From assembly GCA_025618425.1 (NCBI GenBank), contig CM046832.1:20203917-20267916 (forward strand): 64,000 bases of DNA, in the 5' to 3' direction. Shown in pieces: positions 23,505 to 35,400 of the stretch. Position numbers and translations under genes: made by a program. The DNA comes from Heliocidaris tuberculata (lineage: Eukaryota; Echinodermata; Echinoidea; Camarodonta; Echinometridae). The notes under the pieces are model-generated. The model was not told the origin of the DNA. It made no database searches and saw only the letters and a program-made list of their open reading frames with translations. Each line of letters begins with the position of its first letter. Position 1 is the first letter of the stretch.

Positions 23505-26384
23505 ATTTTGGACAGATTTGATGATACCACGTTTCGACCAGGTGTTGGTTTTCATGTCTTGGAGTATGACATGATCTCCAGGCTTCAGCTTTGACAAGTC
23601 TCGAGCATGTTTGTCAAATCGCTCTTTTTGCTTCACCTTATGCTCCTCCTTTCTTCTCCCCACTGAGCGAGTATCGATCCGTTGGTTGTCGAGTAAATTG
23701 TCATGCATGGGGAGGTTCGATCTAAGTCGACGATTGTACAGGAGTTCTGCGGGAGACTTTCCGCATGCTAGTGGTGAACTTCGATAGACTTGTAGAGCCC
23801 TGTGGATATCTTGTCCACTGTGCTGTGACTTCTTTATGAGATTTTTGACAATCTTCACAGCATTCTCTGCGAGGCCATTGGATTGTGGATAATGTGGACT
23901 CGACGTCGTGTGGTGAAAATCCCATTCTTTTGCAAAGCTCTGGAACTCTTGGCTTGCAAATTGAGGACCATTATCCGACATCAGTTCACATGGTGTTCCA
24001 TGACGAGCAAATATTGCTTTCATGTGGTTGATCACGGCCTTGCTACTAGTTGAAGTCATAGTACATACTTCAATGAACTGGGAATAGTAGTCGACGATGA
24101 CCATGTACTCTCTATTGTTCAGTGTGAACAAATCAACAGCAACTTTCTCCCACGGGCGGTTCGGCACAGCATGAGGATGTAGACTTTCAGCCTGCTGCTT
24201 TGGTTTGTACATCAGGCATGAATTACAACTTTGGACCATTTCAGCTATGTCTGTGTTAATTCTGGGCCAATAGATGACTTCTCTGGCACGTTTCTTACAC
24301 TTCTCGATGCCTAAGTGTCCTTCATGGATTTTGTTTAGCATGAACCGTCTCATAGTAGTGGGAACAACTATTTTGCTGCCTTTGAAGATGATGCCATCTG
24401 CTTCAGAGAGTTCACCTCTGATGTTCCAGTATTCTCTGACTCTAACTGGACATTGCTGCTTTGTTTCTGGCCACCCATCTCTGATGATGCCTAGCAGCTC
24501 TTGCAGTTGATCATCTTTCTTTGTCTCTTCGACAATCTGATTTCGTTTGTTTGATGTAACTGGCATGCTCTTGACAATAGCATCTACATAGACTCTGATA
24601 TCTTCCTCTGTTTCAGCATTCAACTCGGCATTTGGATCTACTGCTCTGGACAATATATCAGCAGTATACATGTACTTTCCAGGCGTGTACGAGACTTTGA
24701 GATCATATCTCTGTACCCTGATGAGTAACCTTTGAATGCGTAGGGGACAGTCACCCAGTGACTTGACAAACAGTGGAATAAGTGGCTTGTGATCAGTCTC
24801 CACTTCTATTTGTTGTCCATAGATGTATTGATGGAATCTTTCACATGCATATGTGATTGCCAGTAGTTCCTTTTCGATCTGTGCATATCTAGTCTCTGCA
24901 TCAGTCATTGATCTAGATGCATATGCGATCAGAACCCAATTTTGATCATGTTGCTGTAGTAGCACTGCACCAATGCCATTCTTTGATGCGTCTGCTGACA
25001 GCTTGGTTGATTTCTTGCAGTCATAGAAATGTAGGACTGGCTCTTGTATCAGAGCTTGTTTCAACTGATTCCATGCATCTTCTTGTGCATGATCCCATGT
25101 CCACACATTCTTTTTGTCTAGTAGACTTCTCAGAGGTGCTGACTTGTTGGACAGATCTGGGATAAACTTCCCTTGGTAATTGATCATACCCAAGAACCTT
25201 TGGACATCTTGCCGACATTTCGGTCTTTCCATGTTCAAGATAGCAGACACCTTCTTTGGATCAGGTTGAACTCCTTGATCACTGATCAAGTCACCAATGA
25301 ATGTGAGTTTCTTGACACTGAACTCGCATTTGTCTTTGTTCAACTTGAGATTCATTTTTCTTGCAGTGCTGAGAACTTCTCTCAATCTGTCATCATGCTC
25401 CTGTTGGGTAGTTCCCCATACGATCACATCATCCATCATTGTGTTGACTCCCGGAATGTGTGCAAACATTTGGTGCACTATCTTGTGATAGACTTCCGGA
25501 GCACTACAAATACCAAAAGGTAGTCTCAAGAACTTGTACCTTCCGTATGGAGTGATAAACGTACAAAGTTTGGAGCTTTCATCATCTAGTTGGATCTGCC
25601 AAAAACCACTAGATGCATCTAACTTGGTGAAGTACTTGGCTCCTGCAAAGTGTGCAGTTATTTCAGCTCTAGATGGCAATTGATAGTGTTCTCTTTTGAC
25701 TGCTCGGTTCAGGTCTCTTGGATCTAGACAGACTCTGAGTTGACCAATCGTTTTCATCACCACCACGAGAGAAGAAACCCAATCAGTTGGCTCATCAACT
25801 GGTGTGATTACATCCATTCGTTCCATCTTATCTAACTCGGTTTTGAGTTTACTTTGAAGTGGAAATGGAACTTTGCGACATGCATGTTGAACAGGCTGTG
25901 CATTCTCTTTCAATGTGATGTGGTGTTTACCAGGAAGACAACCTAGACCTACAAACACATCTTGATAGTCTTGCACTACACTTTTGCCTGTTCCCTGTTC
26001 AGTTTGTTTTTCAACATGATACACTCGTTTCACCAGACACAATTCTTCACTTGTCCGTAATCCTAACAAAGGCTGACGATTTCCAGGAATGACTAGACAC
26101 GGCACCTTGTGTTTGATTCCTTTGTACTCAACTTGTACAAAACAACGACCTTTGACTGGGATAGCTGTTTCATAGTAGCCCGTCAACATCACTTTGGCTT
26201 TTTGCAGCTTTGGTTTTGGTTTCAATTTGTGAAAGACTGTCTCAGGAAGAAGATTTTCCTGGGCACCAGTATCAATCTTGAATTCAACTGGCTGGTCATT
26301 GACTAGGAGATTGACTTTCCATTCTTCTGTGGATTCTTTTGATTCGACAGAACAAATCGTGAAACCTTCTGAATCTACCTCCAA
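23502..26384 (-). CDS. pol: Gypsy pol: protease, reverse transcriptase, RNase H, integrase
   Basis: 960 open codons. Retropepsin DTG at residues 38-40. Reverse transcriptase about 175-360, with LDASSGFWQ (Asp256) and catalytic box TMMDDVIVWG (Asp318-Asp319; usual first residue Tyr is Met here). RNase H about 455-575, with Asp465, a Glu near 504-506 and Asp531 (ETDHKPL). Integrase: HHCC zinc region with His687, His690, Cys720 and Cys723, then D751, D804 and E840 (D-35-E). The domain order RT-RH-IN is Ty3/gypsy, and the sequence is closest in feel to Mag/SURL elements, an inference from motifs. The N-terminal Met is not a true start: the frame is open upstream and was probably fused to gag, separated now by a one-base slip near 26420. 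Confidence 0.95.
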   Translation of the reverse strand: MEVDSEGFTICSVESKESTEEWKVNLLVNDQPVEFKIDTGAQENLLPETVFHKLKPKPKLQKAKVMLTGYYETAIPVKGRCFVQVEYKGIKHKVPCLVIPGNRQPLLGLRTSEELCLVKRVYHVEKQTEQGTGKSVVQDYQDVFVGLGCLPGKHHITLKENAQPVQHACRKVPFPLQSKLKTELDKMERMDVITPVDEPTDWVSSLVVVMKTIGQLRVCLDPRDLNRAVKREHYQLPSRAEITAHFAGAKYFTKLDASSGFWQIQLDDESSKLCTFITPYGRYKFLRLPFGICSAPEVYHKIVHQMFAHIPGVNTMMDDVIVWGTTQQEHDDRLREVLSTARKMNLKLNKDKCEFSVKKLTFIGDLISDQGVQPDPKKVSAILNMERPKCRQDVQRFLGMINYQGKFIPDLSNKSAPLRSLLDKKNVWTWDHAQEDAWNQLKQALIQEPVLHFYDCKKSTKLSADASKNGIGAVLLQQHDQNWVLIAYASRSMTDAETRYAQIEKELLAITYACERFHQYIYGQQIEVETDHKPLIPLFVKSLGDCPLRIQRLLIRVQRYDLKVSYTPGKYMYTADILSRAVDPNAELNAETEEDIRVYVDAIVKSMPVTSNKRNQIVEETKKDDQLQELLGIIRDGWPETKQQCPVRVREYWNIRGELSEADGIIFKGSKIVVPTTMRRFMLNKIHEGHLGIEKCKKRAREVIYWPRINTDIAEMVQSCNSCLMYKPKQQAESLHPHAVPNRPWEKVAVDLFTLNNREYMVIVDYYSQFIEVCTMTSTSSKAVINHMKAIFARHGTPCELMSDNGPQFASQEFQSFAKEWDFHHTTSSPHYPQSNGLAENAVKIVKNLIKKSQHSGQDIHRALQVYRSSPLACGKSPAELLYNRRLRSNLPMHDNLLDNQRIDTRSVGRRKEEHKVKQKERFDKHARDLSKLKPGDHVILQDMKTNTWSKRGIIKSVQN

Positions 26385-26407
26385 GAGCTGCAGTTCATTG
26401 ACCTTGG

Positions 26408-27158
26408 CTACTGGGGTTCTACAAAATGGTTTTGCTTACCGCACTTCTTGCATGTTTTACCTTGTGCGGGACATTTTTCTTTGCTATGTCGGTTTCCGCA
26501 CCTACTACATGCTTCACTGTTAGTACGACCTTTAGGTTTCGACTGTTTTGACTTTGAACCAGATTTCTTCTTAGTCTTGCTGAAAGAATCTACCGGAATT
26601 GAGGCATTTTCCCCTCCGGAACTCAACGCTTGTGCCTGCGTTCGAGTTTGTTCAGCCGCACGACATACTTGCAACGTTTTATCCAATGTGAGATCATCTT
26701 GCCTCAACAAACGTTCTCTTAGACCATCGTCTAAAATACCACAGATAATTCTGTCCTGGATAAGACTCTCTTTCAACATGGAAAACTCACACGACTGAGC
26801 ACGACTCCGCAGTTCTGTTGCATACTGATCAACACTCTCATTCACTAACTGAAATCTTGTGAAAAATCTATGTCTCTCATACGTCAAATTACGTTTCGGC
26901 ATGCAATATTCCTCATATTTGTCCAACACTTTCTCAAGCTTCATGCTCTCACCCTCAGCAAATACAAACGTATTATATAATTCCAAGGCAGCATCACCTA
27001 TCACGTGTAGATCGAAGCATTGATGTTTGTGACTTTTCGTCTTTTTCAGACATTCCTGAGGCAACATTGTACAGTGTGAATTTCTGTTTGAACCTTTTCC
27101 AGTTCTCGGAAATATTTCCCTTTAAGTCGAGTGGAGGAGGTTGACTGAGATTTGCCAT
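26408..27158 (-). pseudogene. gag: Gypsy gag with zinc knuckle, frameshifted
   Basis: The start is best placed at ATG 27156-27158 (MANLSQPPPLDLKGNISENW, a typical Mag-like gag N-terminus). That frame runs into a stop near 27005, while the coding signal resumes one frame over at LHVIGDAALELYNTFVF, so a one-base indel lies near 27010. The capsid-like region continues to a CCHC knuckle CSRCGNRHSKEKC. A second partial knuckle (CKKCGKQNHF) runs out of frame at 26408, where a single-base loss in a T run would explain both the missing Cys and the separation from pol. Confidence 0.88.
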
Positions 27159-27530
27159 TTTGTTTCTTTTTGTTTCTTAGCCTAGTGTACTAACTCACAT
27201 GAACAGAGTAACAATTAGCTTAAATTTCTTTTTGTATCTTTGCAACAATTACTTTAGCTTAATCATTAAACTTTCACTGAGTTTTCTGTATGTTCATGTC
27301 CCATTATGTCACGCTTACTGCCCGTTATACTGGAATGGCCCGGCACAGAAGAGCTATGCACTCCAATCCATACAACGACAGAGCTAAATATTATGGACAT
27401 AACTACATTCACTTAGACTCTAAGCCCTCTCATCATCTCTCACATCACAAAAAAGAATTGGATTGAACTGGCCTGATTTCAATGAATCCTCCATATAGCT
27501 GGGTTGCTCAGCAAAACACTTGCTGCTGTA
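27159..27530 (-). other. Gypsy leader between primer site and gag
   Basis: About 370 bp of non-coding sequence between the primer-binding site and the gag start, as expected for the 5' leader (packaging region) of an LTR retrotransposon. No further motif was identified. Confidence 0.7.
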
Positions 27531-27541
27531 TCCTGACACCA
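27531..27541 (-). promoter_or_regulatory. Primer-binding site, tRNA-Leu-like
   Basis: On the minus strand TGGTGTCAGGA lies immediately after the 5' LTR end (TATAATA). It is complementary to a tRNA 3' end TCCTGACACCA, which matches the acceptor stem of animal tRNA-Leu genes starting GTCAGGA. The tRNA identity is from general knowledge. Confidence 0.75.
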
Positions 27542-27621
27542 TATTATATTCTTATAGAAGACCAGTTAGAGAGCTTGATTGAACTTAAAAGGTGCAGGCA
27601 GACATCTTTGTAGTCAAGTCT

Positions 27622-27658
27622 CCCTGATAGCAGACTGACATCTTAAAGACGTCTTAAA
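27622..27658 (+). repeat. Left 37-bp terminal inverted repeat of the giant transposon
   Basis: Begins CCCTGATAGCAGACTGACAT and continues CTTAAAGACGTCTTAAA. It matches the inverse of 42346-42382 at 36 of 37 positions (A versus G at position 19). The inner half already contains the AAGACGTCTT motif that builds the adjacent arrays. Confidence 0.92.
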
Positions 27659-30600
27659 CTGGTCAAAACTCGTCCAACTCGTCATACGTCGTAAACATGA
27701 CATCTTTACGATGTCTTAATGACGTCTTGTAAAAAGATGATTTTTGTAGCCAAAATAATGACAATAATATGACGTGAATAAGACGTCTTGAAGACGTCGA
27801 TAAGACGTCTTCAAGACGCCTATATTAAGACCACTTTTGTCATTATTTTTTACAAAATTACGACATTTTAAAGACAATTTTAAGACGACTGTATAAGACC
27901 ACTAAAATACCGTTTAAAGACATCTTTAAGACGTCTTTAAGACGTCTTTAAGACGTTTATCAGACGTCTATAAGACGACTATATTAAGACCACTTTTGTC
28001 ATTTTTTAAAACCAAAATACAACATATTTAAGACGTATCTAAGACGTCTAGAAGACCGCTAAAATACATTTTAAAGACACCTTCAAGACGTCTTTAAGAC
28101 ATCTACAAGACGTTAATAAGACGTCTATAAGACGCTTATATTAAGACCACTTTTTTCATTTTTCTTTACCAAAATACAATATCTTTAAGACGTATTTAAG
28201 ACGTCTAGAAGACCACTAAAATACATTTTAAAGACATCATTAAGACGTCTTTAAGACGACTACAATACGTTGATAAGACGTCTATAAGACGCCTATATTA
28301 AGACCACTTTATCATTTTTTTAAAACCAAAATACGACATCTTTAAGACGTAATTCAGACGTCTATAAGACCGCTAAAATACATTTAAAAAACATCTTTTA
28401 AGACGTCTACAAAACGTTTATAAGATGTCTATAAGACGCCTATATTAAGACCACTTATGTCGATCATTATTTTTACAAAAATACGATATCTTTAAGACGT
28501 ATTTAAGACATCTAGAAGACCACTAAAATGCATTTTAAAGACATCTTTAAGACGTCTTTAAGACGTCTACAAGATGTCAGTAAGGCGTCTATAAGACGCA
28601 TATATTAAGACTACTTTGTCATTTTTTTTCCCCAAAATACGACATCTTTAAGACGTATTTATGACGTTTATAAGACCGCTAAAATACATTTAAAAGACAT
28701 CTCAGTTCAAGACGTCTACAAGACCACTTTTTTCCCATTTTTGTCCAAAATATGACGTCTTTAAGACGTAATTAAGACGTCTATAAGACCGTTTAAATAC
28801 ATTTTAAAGACATCTTTTAAGACGTCTACAAAACGTTTATAAGACGTCTATAAGATGCCTATATTAAGACCACTTTTGTCATTATTTTTTCCAAAATACG
28901 ATCTTTAAGGTGTATTTAAGACGTCCAGAAGACCACTAAAATACATTTTAAAGACATCTTTAAGACGTCTACAAGACGTTAATAAGACGTCTATACGACC
29001 GTTTAAATACATTTTAAAGACATCTTTTAAGACGTCTACAAAACGTTTATTAGACGTCTATATGACGCCTATATTAAGACCACTTTTGTCATTATTTTTT
29101 CCAGAATACGACATCTTTAAGACGTATTTATGACGTTTATAAGACCACTAAAATACATCTTCAAGACATCTTTAAGATGTCTACAAGACCATTTTTCCCC
29201 ATTTTTGATCAAAATACGACGTCTTTAAGACGTCTATAAGATCCAACTTTTTGATATTTTTTCCCAAAATACCACATAATTAAAACGTCAATATAGATTT
29301 GCCATTTTCTTTTTCATTGTTCTTTAGGTCTAGATCTAGAAGACCACTAAAATGCATTTTAAAGACATCTTTAAGACGTCTTTAAGACGTCTACAAGATG
29401 TCAGTAAGGCGTCTATAAGACGCATATATTAAGACTACTCAGTGTCATTTTTTTTCTCCAAAATACGACATCTTTAAGACGTATTTATGACGTTTATAAG
29501 ACCGCTAAAATACATTTAAAAGACATCTTCAAGAGGTCTACAAGACCACTTTTTTCCCATTTTTGTCCAAAATATGACGTCTTTAAGACGTAATTAAGAC
29601 GTCTATAAGACCGTTTAAATACATTTCAAAGACATCTTTTAAGACGTCTACAAAACGTTTATAAGACGTCTATAAGATATTAAGACCACTTTTGTCATTA
29701 TTTTTTACCAAAATACGATATCTTTAAGGTGTATTTAAGACGTCTAGAAGACCACTAAAATACATTTTAAAGACATCTTTAAGACGTTGATAAGACGTCT
29801 GATACGACCGTTTAAATACATTTTAAAGACATCTTTTAAGACTGTCTACAAAACGTTTATAAGACATCTATAAGACGCCTATATTAAGACCACTTTTGTA
29901 TTTATTTTTTTCTCCAAAATACGACTTCTTTAAGACGTCTTTAAGACGTTTATACGACCACTAAAATACATTTTCAAGACATCTTTAAGATGTCTACAAG
30001 ACCATTTTTTCCCATTTTTGATCAAAATACGACGTCTTTAAGACGTCTATAAAGATCCAACTTTTTGATATTTTTTCCCAAAATACCACATAACTAAAAC
30101 GTCAATATATAGATTTGCCATTCTTTTCTTTTTCATTGTTCTTTAGGTCTAGATGTCCGTAGTATAGTAGTAAATCATGTCACTGTGTGAAGCGTTTATT
30201 TTCGTAATGACAGCAATATGACGTCTATCACTGGCGTACACATGCATTGGGGCAGTTGCCCCCCCCCCCCCCTCAAAAAAAAAAAAGTTCCACGACCAAG
30301 GAAAAAGAATTCAGGAGAAAAATTAAGAAATTAAGAAAAGGAAAGGGAAAGGTTAAAATATGAAATCATTTTTTGGATATTGTGGAAAAATCTATCACAA
30401 AATTAGATTTTCATTTTAAGAAGGTCAAAATTTTCGCTCTCTCGCGTGCTCGATGTTCTGCCCCCTCCAAATCATTTAAGTTGGCTCATTACGCCACTGG
30501 TCTTTATTATATATTTAAGATGTCTTCAGGTCGTACTTTTTTGTCAGTTTTGGACCAAAATAAAAGCGACATCGCGAAGACGTCTTAATTAAAGACGCCT

Positions 30601-30665
30601 TTACAAAAAGCCCCTTTTATTGGCATTTCCGTCCAAAATACGATATCTTTAAGACGTCTTATACA
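27645..30665 (+). repeat. Left subterminal satellite array, ~158-bp units
   Basis: The landmark TATATTAAGACCAC recurs at 27821, 27980, 28137, 28294, 28441 and 28601, a spacing of 147-160 bp. Each unit packs many AAGACGTCTT/AAGACGTCTA palindromes, an AAAATACATTTTAAAGACAT block and a CCAAAATACGACATCTTTAA block. On top of this, about 820 bp is duplicated in tandem: AAGATGTCAGTAAGGCGTC at 28571 and about 29396, and GATCCAACTTTTTGATATTT at 29240 and 30054. A separate C-rich, A-rich insert occupies about 30230-30505. No coding potential. Confidence 0.9.
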
Positions 30666-32480
30666 TGTACGGTCACTTTTTTTGTTTTGTTCAAAAAGAG
30701 TGACGTCAAATATACATGAATTATATTACTTTTCTATCTTTAGTAATTTACTCCCTCCTCATTTCGTTTTTAACGCTTAAATTAAATTAAAAAATAATAA
30801 ACGATTATTATTAATTATTACACGGTATTTTAAAGCACTAGCTATCATGTCAAAACAAAGAGAAAAGTTTGAAAATGTGTGCATTGCATGCTATGATCGA
30901 GCACAACGATCATGCTGAGCAAGCAGAAATCATATAGCAGCTAGCTAGCTTGCATGTAAACGGTACGCGTTCGTTCGGCCGCTGCCAGCCTAGCCTGAAT
31001 TGAATGAAACATGCATATGCATTGCACGCTTAATGCACGGTACGTGTCTGATTCCGACTACACAAAACTACAGCCGAGGCCTGCCGAAGAAAATTTTACT
31101 TTACTTTTACTTTAGAGATCAGCATTCCCATTGAATTTATACAATTACCGGTACTCGGTCTACATCAACCTGTACTGAATTTGCATACCGTACCGTTTGT
31201 CTTTGTTGAGTAAGTCTAAAAATATTTTAAAATTTCTTTAATTTTTAATTCTAACATGTCTAACGTTAACTTAACGGTCGACGGTTGACATGGTTGACGG
31301 TTAAAAAACTTGAGCTGAGTGGCATGAGTGGCTATGGCCTTTTGTAACGGAAACCTGGTTAACCATGTTAACGGTTAGACTATTACAAAGTTAACTTTAG
31401 AGAGTTAGACCTGCTACGAAAGTAGTCACAGTGTCAGTGATCAACAATTGAAAGAGATTTTTTTTTAAATATCATCTGACTTTAGGCCTAGTAATAAAGC
31501 AAGCCAAAGTACGTTAATGTTAATGAAAACTAACGGCTTAATTGCCATGATTGCAGAATACCCTACCATTTTCTGGCTAGACTACATGCATATATGACAT
31601 GTTATGTATGAATGCATCGTTCTTTAAATGTACGTGTTGTCTACTCTGTTATGGTAGGGTATTCTGCAATTGTTCCTAACTGTTAGACCTAACTGTTACT
31701 ATCTTGTTAGTAATTGTTAGCTGAAAAGTGAAACTGAAAGTTGACTAAAGTAGAGTAGATCTAAGCGGTTATGTCCCTTCTCTTTATAACCCATTTTCTC
31801 CGTTGTTTTGTACATGACCTTGAAAGACTAGCGTATTTCAAAGGGTAATTTATAAGCATTTAGACTGTCCTTGTTAGGCAAGCTATATATCATTTAAAGC
31901 TTAGAATCCCTTCTTTTAGGTGCTGTAAAAAACAAGAAACCTAAATTTCCGAATTATTCGTGGTATTGAGTCGGCGAGTCACATTTCTAGTAAACTAAGA
32001 ATATGCCAAGAGTGAAATATCAACAACTTATTGTACAATATGTTTGTTTTTTTGTTGTTTTTTTTGTCACTGAAGCATTGCTTATTGCATCATTTCACAG
32101 AAGTTTTCTCCTCAAAACATTACAGAGAATCCCCAATTAAATGTTGTTTAATTTAAAACTTGCAGTTACAGTTGAACTCTGCAAAAATGATACACTACCC
32201 CTAAACCTTAATTCCACCTGGGGATGATGGAGGAGGGAGGCTCCATCAATCACTTTTGATAAACTGACAAAAAATTCTGTATGCAGTATGCTCCATTGAG
32301 GTTCCCAGTAGTTGTAGTTTGTACATGTACATCCACTGTCTTACTAATGAGAGCCAAAGACTTGAAAAAGAAATACATAAAAATTGATACAACATAAAAA
32401 CTGACATGAAGGAGGATAGAAGTTTAACGAATAATAGAAACCCTATGAATTACAGAAATTTTAATGGATTTTATTTTCAG
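30666..32480 (+). other. Giant transposon, region upstream of the first recognised exon
   Basis: About 1.8 kb where the promoter and 5' exon(s) of the DUF4806-type gene are expected. I could not identify a convincing 5' exon: the first recognised exon starts in phase 2, so at least one earlier coding exon should exist. A 121-bp hairpin element lies at 31550-31670. Confidence 0.5.
31550..31670. mobile_element. 121-bp MITE with perfect 20-bp TIRs
   Basis: ATTGCAGAATACCCTACCAT at 31550-31569 is exactly inverted at 31651-31670. The 81-bp centre is AT-rich and non-coding. Target duplication not resolved. Confidence 0.7.
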
Positions 32481-35400
32481 AACTCAAGTGCCTGTGTATT
32501 AAGGTTGAGGCGTTGAAGGAAGAAGTGAAAGCAAATTCAAAGCTTCTTCGACATGTTCTCCATATCATCACGCAAGGGAGAGAGGAGGAGGAGGTCGAGC
32601 CGAACGACATGCCCTCTCTGCCTCTTAATCATGTGGAGGAGATGACCGCACTAAATGATGCTTTGAAGGATGCGTCAAAGAGAAAGTATTTTGTAAGCAA
32701 AAAATGTGTTAATGTTGAATTGAAGTAGTGAAAGAAACTTGACCTCCTGTTCATGTTACGTGTAGTTGTTAAAAGTAGAAGTGAAGATTTATTTTATTCT
32801 AAGTCTTAGTTTAATACAATTCGATTATGCCATTGGCAAGCGTAATTCAAGTATGCTGCTTGTTACCCTTGAAGTTAACAAAAGAAGAAATAAAAAATTA
32901 CTTAATTCCATAAATGACTGATTATATAGCAATTTAAAGATTTTTTTTTTTTAAGTGCAGGAAGACAAGTGCTAGAATATTTTTCCATGTTAAACTCAGA
33001 ACATATTCATTAACCATATTGATGGCAACAATAATGTATTTATAATTTCTATATCAATTCAAAAAATACATTAGAATGATATATTCTAAAGCAAGCAGTT
33101 TTCAGGCTCAGCAAAAAATGTTTTCCTCCAATTTTTTTTTTTTTTTTCATAGATATTTGTGTGCCATTTGGGAACAGTATTTGGAAATTCACCCCTTGCT
33201 GTGATGTTTTTCAGGAATGATAAACAAGAGTAATGCCATTGAGGATTTTCTAAAACTGATCAGTTCATATACTTGATTGCTTGTGCATCTAAATTATGAA
33301 GGTGATGCATGAAAAGGCAAGTAATAGCACAGATTTCATTGCATACTCCAGATGTCCATGATGAGTAAAGTAGGAGGAAGAACAGTGGTGGAAGCTGTGA
33401 ATCGACAGCTGCAGACCTTGATGGAAATCAGGCTTGCCAACAAGTACAACTGGAAAGGTCAGCGAGGTGACTAGATCAAATTCTGCATGCTGAAAGGAGT
33501 GATTGGTGTAATATTTGGTAAATATAAAGCATTTTATTTGGATAAAATATAAATTTAAAAAGCAGTTGCATTTTAAAAACTATTCCTGAGTCAGGGGAAT
33601 CTCTACAAATTAAGTGTAGGGTAATTAGGAATCAGTCTGGAGCACTTGTAAAATTTGTATAACTGTGCAACGGTTTGCCAATTCGAATCAGAAATTGGAT
33701 GGTAGATTCCCTGTTGGGACCTTCATGAGACAAAGCCCTACATAGACCGAATGGGGGTGCCTCGCATGCAATGCTTAACCACTGTCCTTATGAGAGAATC
33801 GGGTGAGGTGCCTCACCCGACACGATTACAACTAAGCCGAAGTCAGAAATTAGAAAATAGCAGCCTAAATATTGAAAATGATGTATTCAATACAGTGGGC
33901 ATACCAGCTTTTTTCAAATTTCTGACATTTGGTTGAAATTTTTATGTAAATACAAGGTAGTGTATGGCTCATCAGTTTGCTTCCTCGCTGAGTGCAAGCG
34001 CTAGAATGTGTGCACCGACATGTACAGTGCTTGCATGTACATGGCTTGCGCTTGCATTTGCTGAGGAAGTATATCAGCGAGCCATACACTGCCATGTTTT
34101 ACTTGAAAATTTTACCCAAATCTTGGAAATTTCAAAAAGATGGTAACCCATCTGTTTTTATAAGATATCATTTTCAGTATTTAGGCTGTTATTTTGCAAT
34201 TCCTGACTTTAGTTTAGCCGTAATCATATCGGATGAGGCACCTCACCCAATTCTCCCATAGGGATAGTGATTAAGCATCGTGCAAGCCACCCCTCGTACG
34301 GTGCCTGTGGGAGACCTCCGTCTGCATAGGACAAGAATCTTAAAAGTCAGAAAATGTTATTTCTCCTCCAAACAGACGGATTTCTCTGTTTAAGATCACA
34401 GATGTCTTTGTGTTTGTGAAAATTGTTTGTTTTCATACTCTAAATTTATCCGAATATTTTTCTCATAATTAAAAGTGATATATTTCTGATCTGGCAAGGA
34501 CGAATGCATTAACTTGACTTCGCATGGTCAAGGATTTATCTAGTTTTTCTTACTTCGGGCAACATTTGGGAAGAAATTGAAATTGTAAGAATCCCTTAAC
34601 TGTTGACCCCATGACTTCTTGATACCGACTGACTTTACAACAGCAACTGACCGTAATTTTAAAGCCAAACTCCAGTAATCACAGTAGGTTCAGACATAGA
34701 TTAAACATGCCAAACGTTTTGAAATAACGAAATCTAATTGCAAATCCAGCATGGTGAAAATTGTAGGCTCGTGAATTGGTCATAATCAATTATACCTCGG
34801 AGAAAAGACCCGTCTAATTAGAGAAATCCTTGCTTATAAAGTAATTACTGATCAATTACTCATTATCTACCAGAATCATTTGGCACATAATAAGCTTCAT
34901 TTGGATTTTGCTCAACTTCATTTGGATTACACAAAATAGGAAGAATTCTTAATTTTTTAGATAGATCAACCACTGAACGATTAATCCATGCTTTTGTTAT
35001 GTGCCACTTTGATTTCTGTAATAGTTTGCTTTCTGGTCTCCCTTTTTCTCAAATTCAAAGACTACAACCCTTCAAAATTCTGCAGCCCGACTTGCTACAC
35101 GTACGAAGAAACATGAATCAATAACCCCAGTCTTACGAGATTTGATAAATTATAATTATGAACCCAGTGCATCTTTTCATGTCTTTTTCTCTCTTCCTTA
35201 CTAAGTGCATAGAGACATGCAATTATGCTTATGTGTTATGCGCTATATAAGAATGTTTAATTATTATTATTATTATTATATACATATATGTATATATATG
35301 TTGGGAATACTGTTGGAATGCTGTACAAACAGTTAAAATGTAGTCGGGTTGCAGTTAGAATTAGTGCTGTCGTTGAGAAAAAAAATCTGTCGACATGTCA

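Noticed and set aside
23257..23505. Separate small gene after pol starting at the Met near 23505
   Set aside because: The same region in the pol frame continues typical pol C-terminal sequence, and the end motif TRSGRVVKPPDRLNL is a pol tail; it is a decayed continuation.
30230..30505. hAT MITE inside the left array (CACTGGCGTA ... TACGCCACTG)
   Set aside because: The ends match only partly and the flanking octamers (ACGTCTAT, GTCTTTAT) differ at several positions, so it is noted only as an insert.
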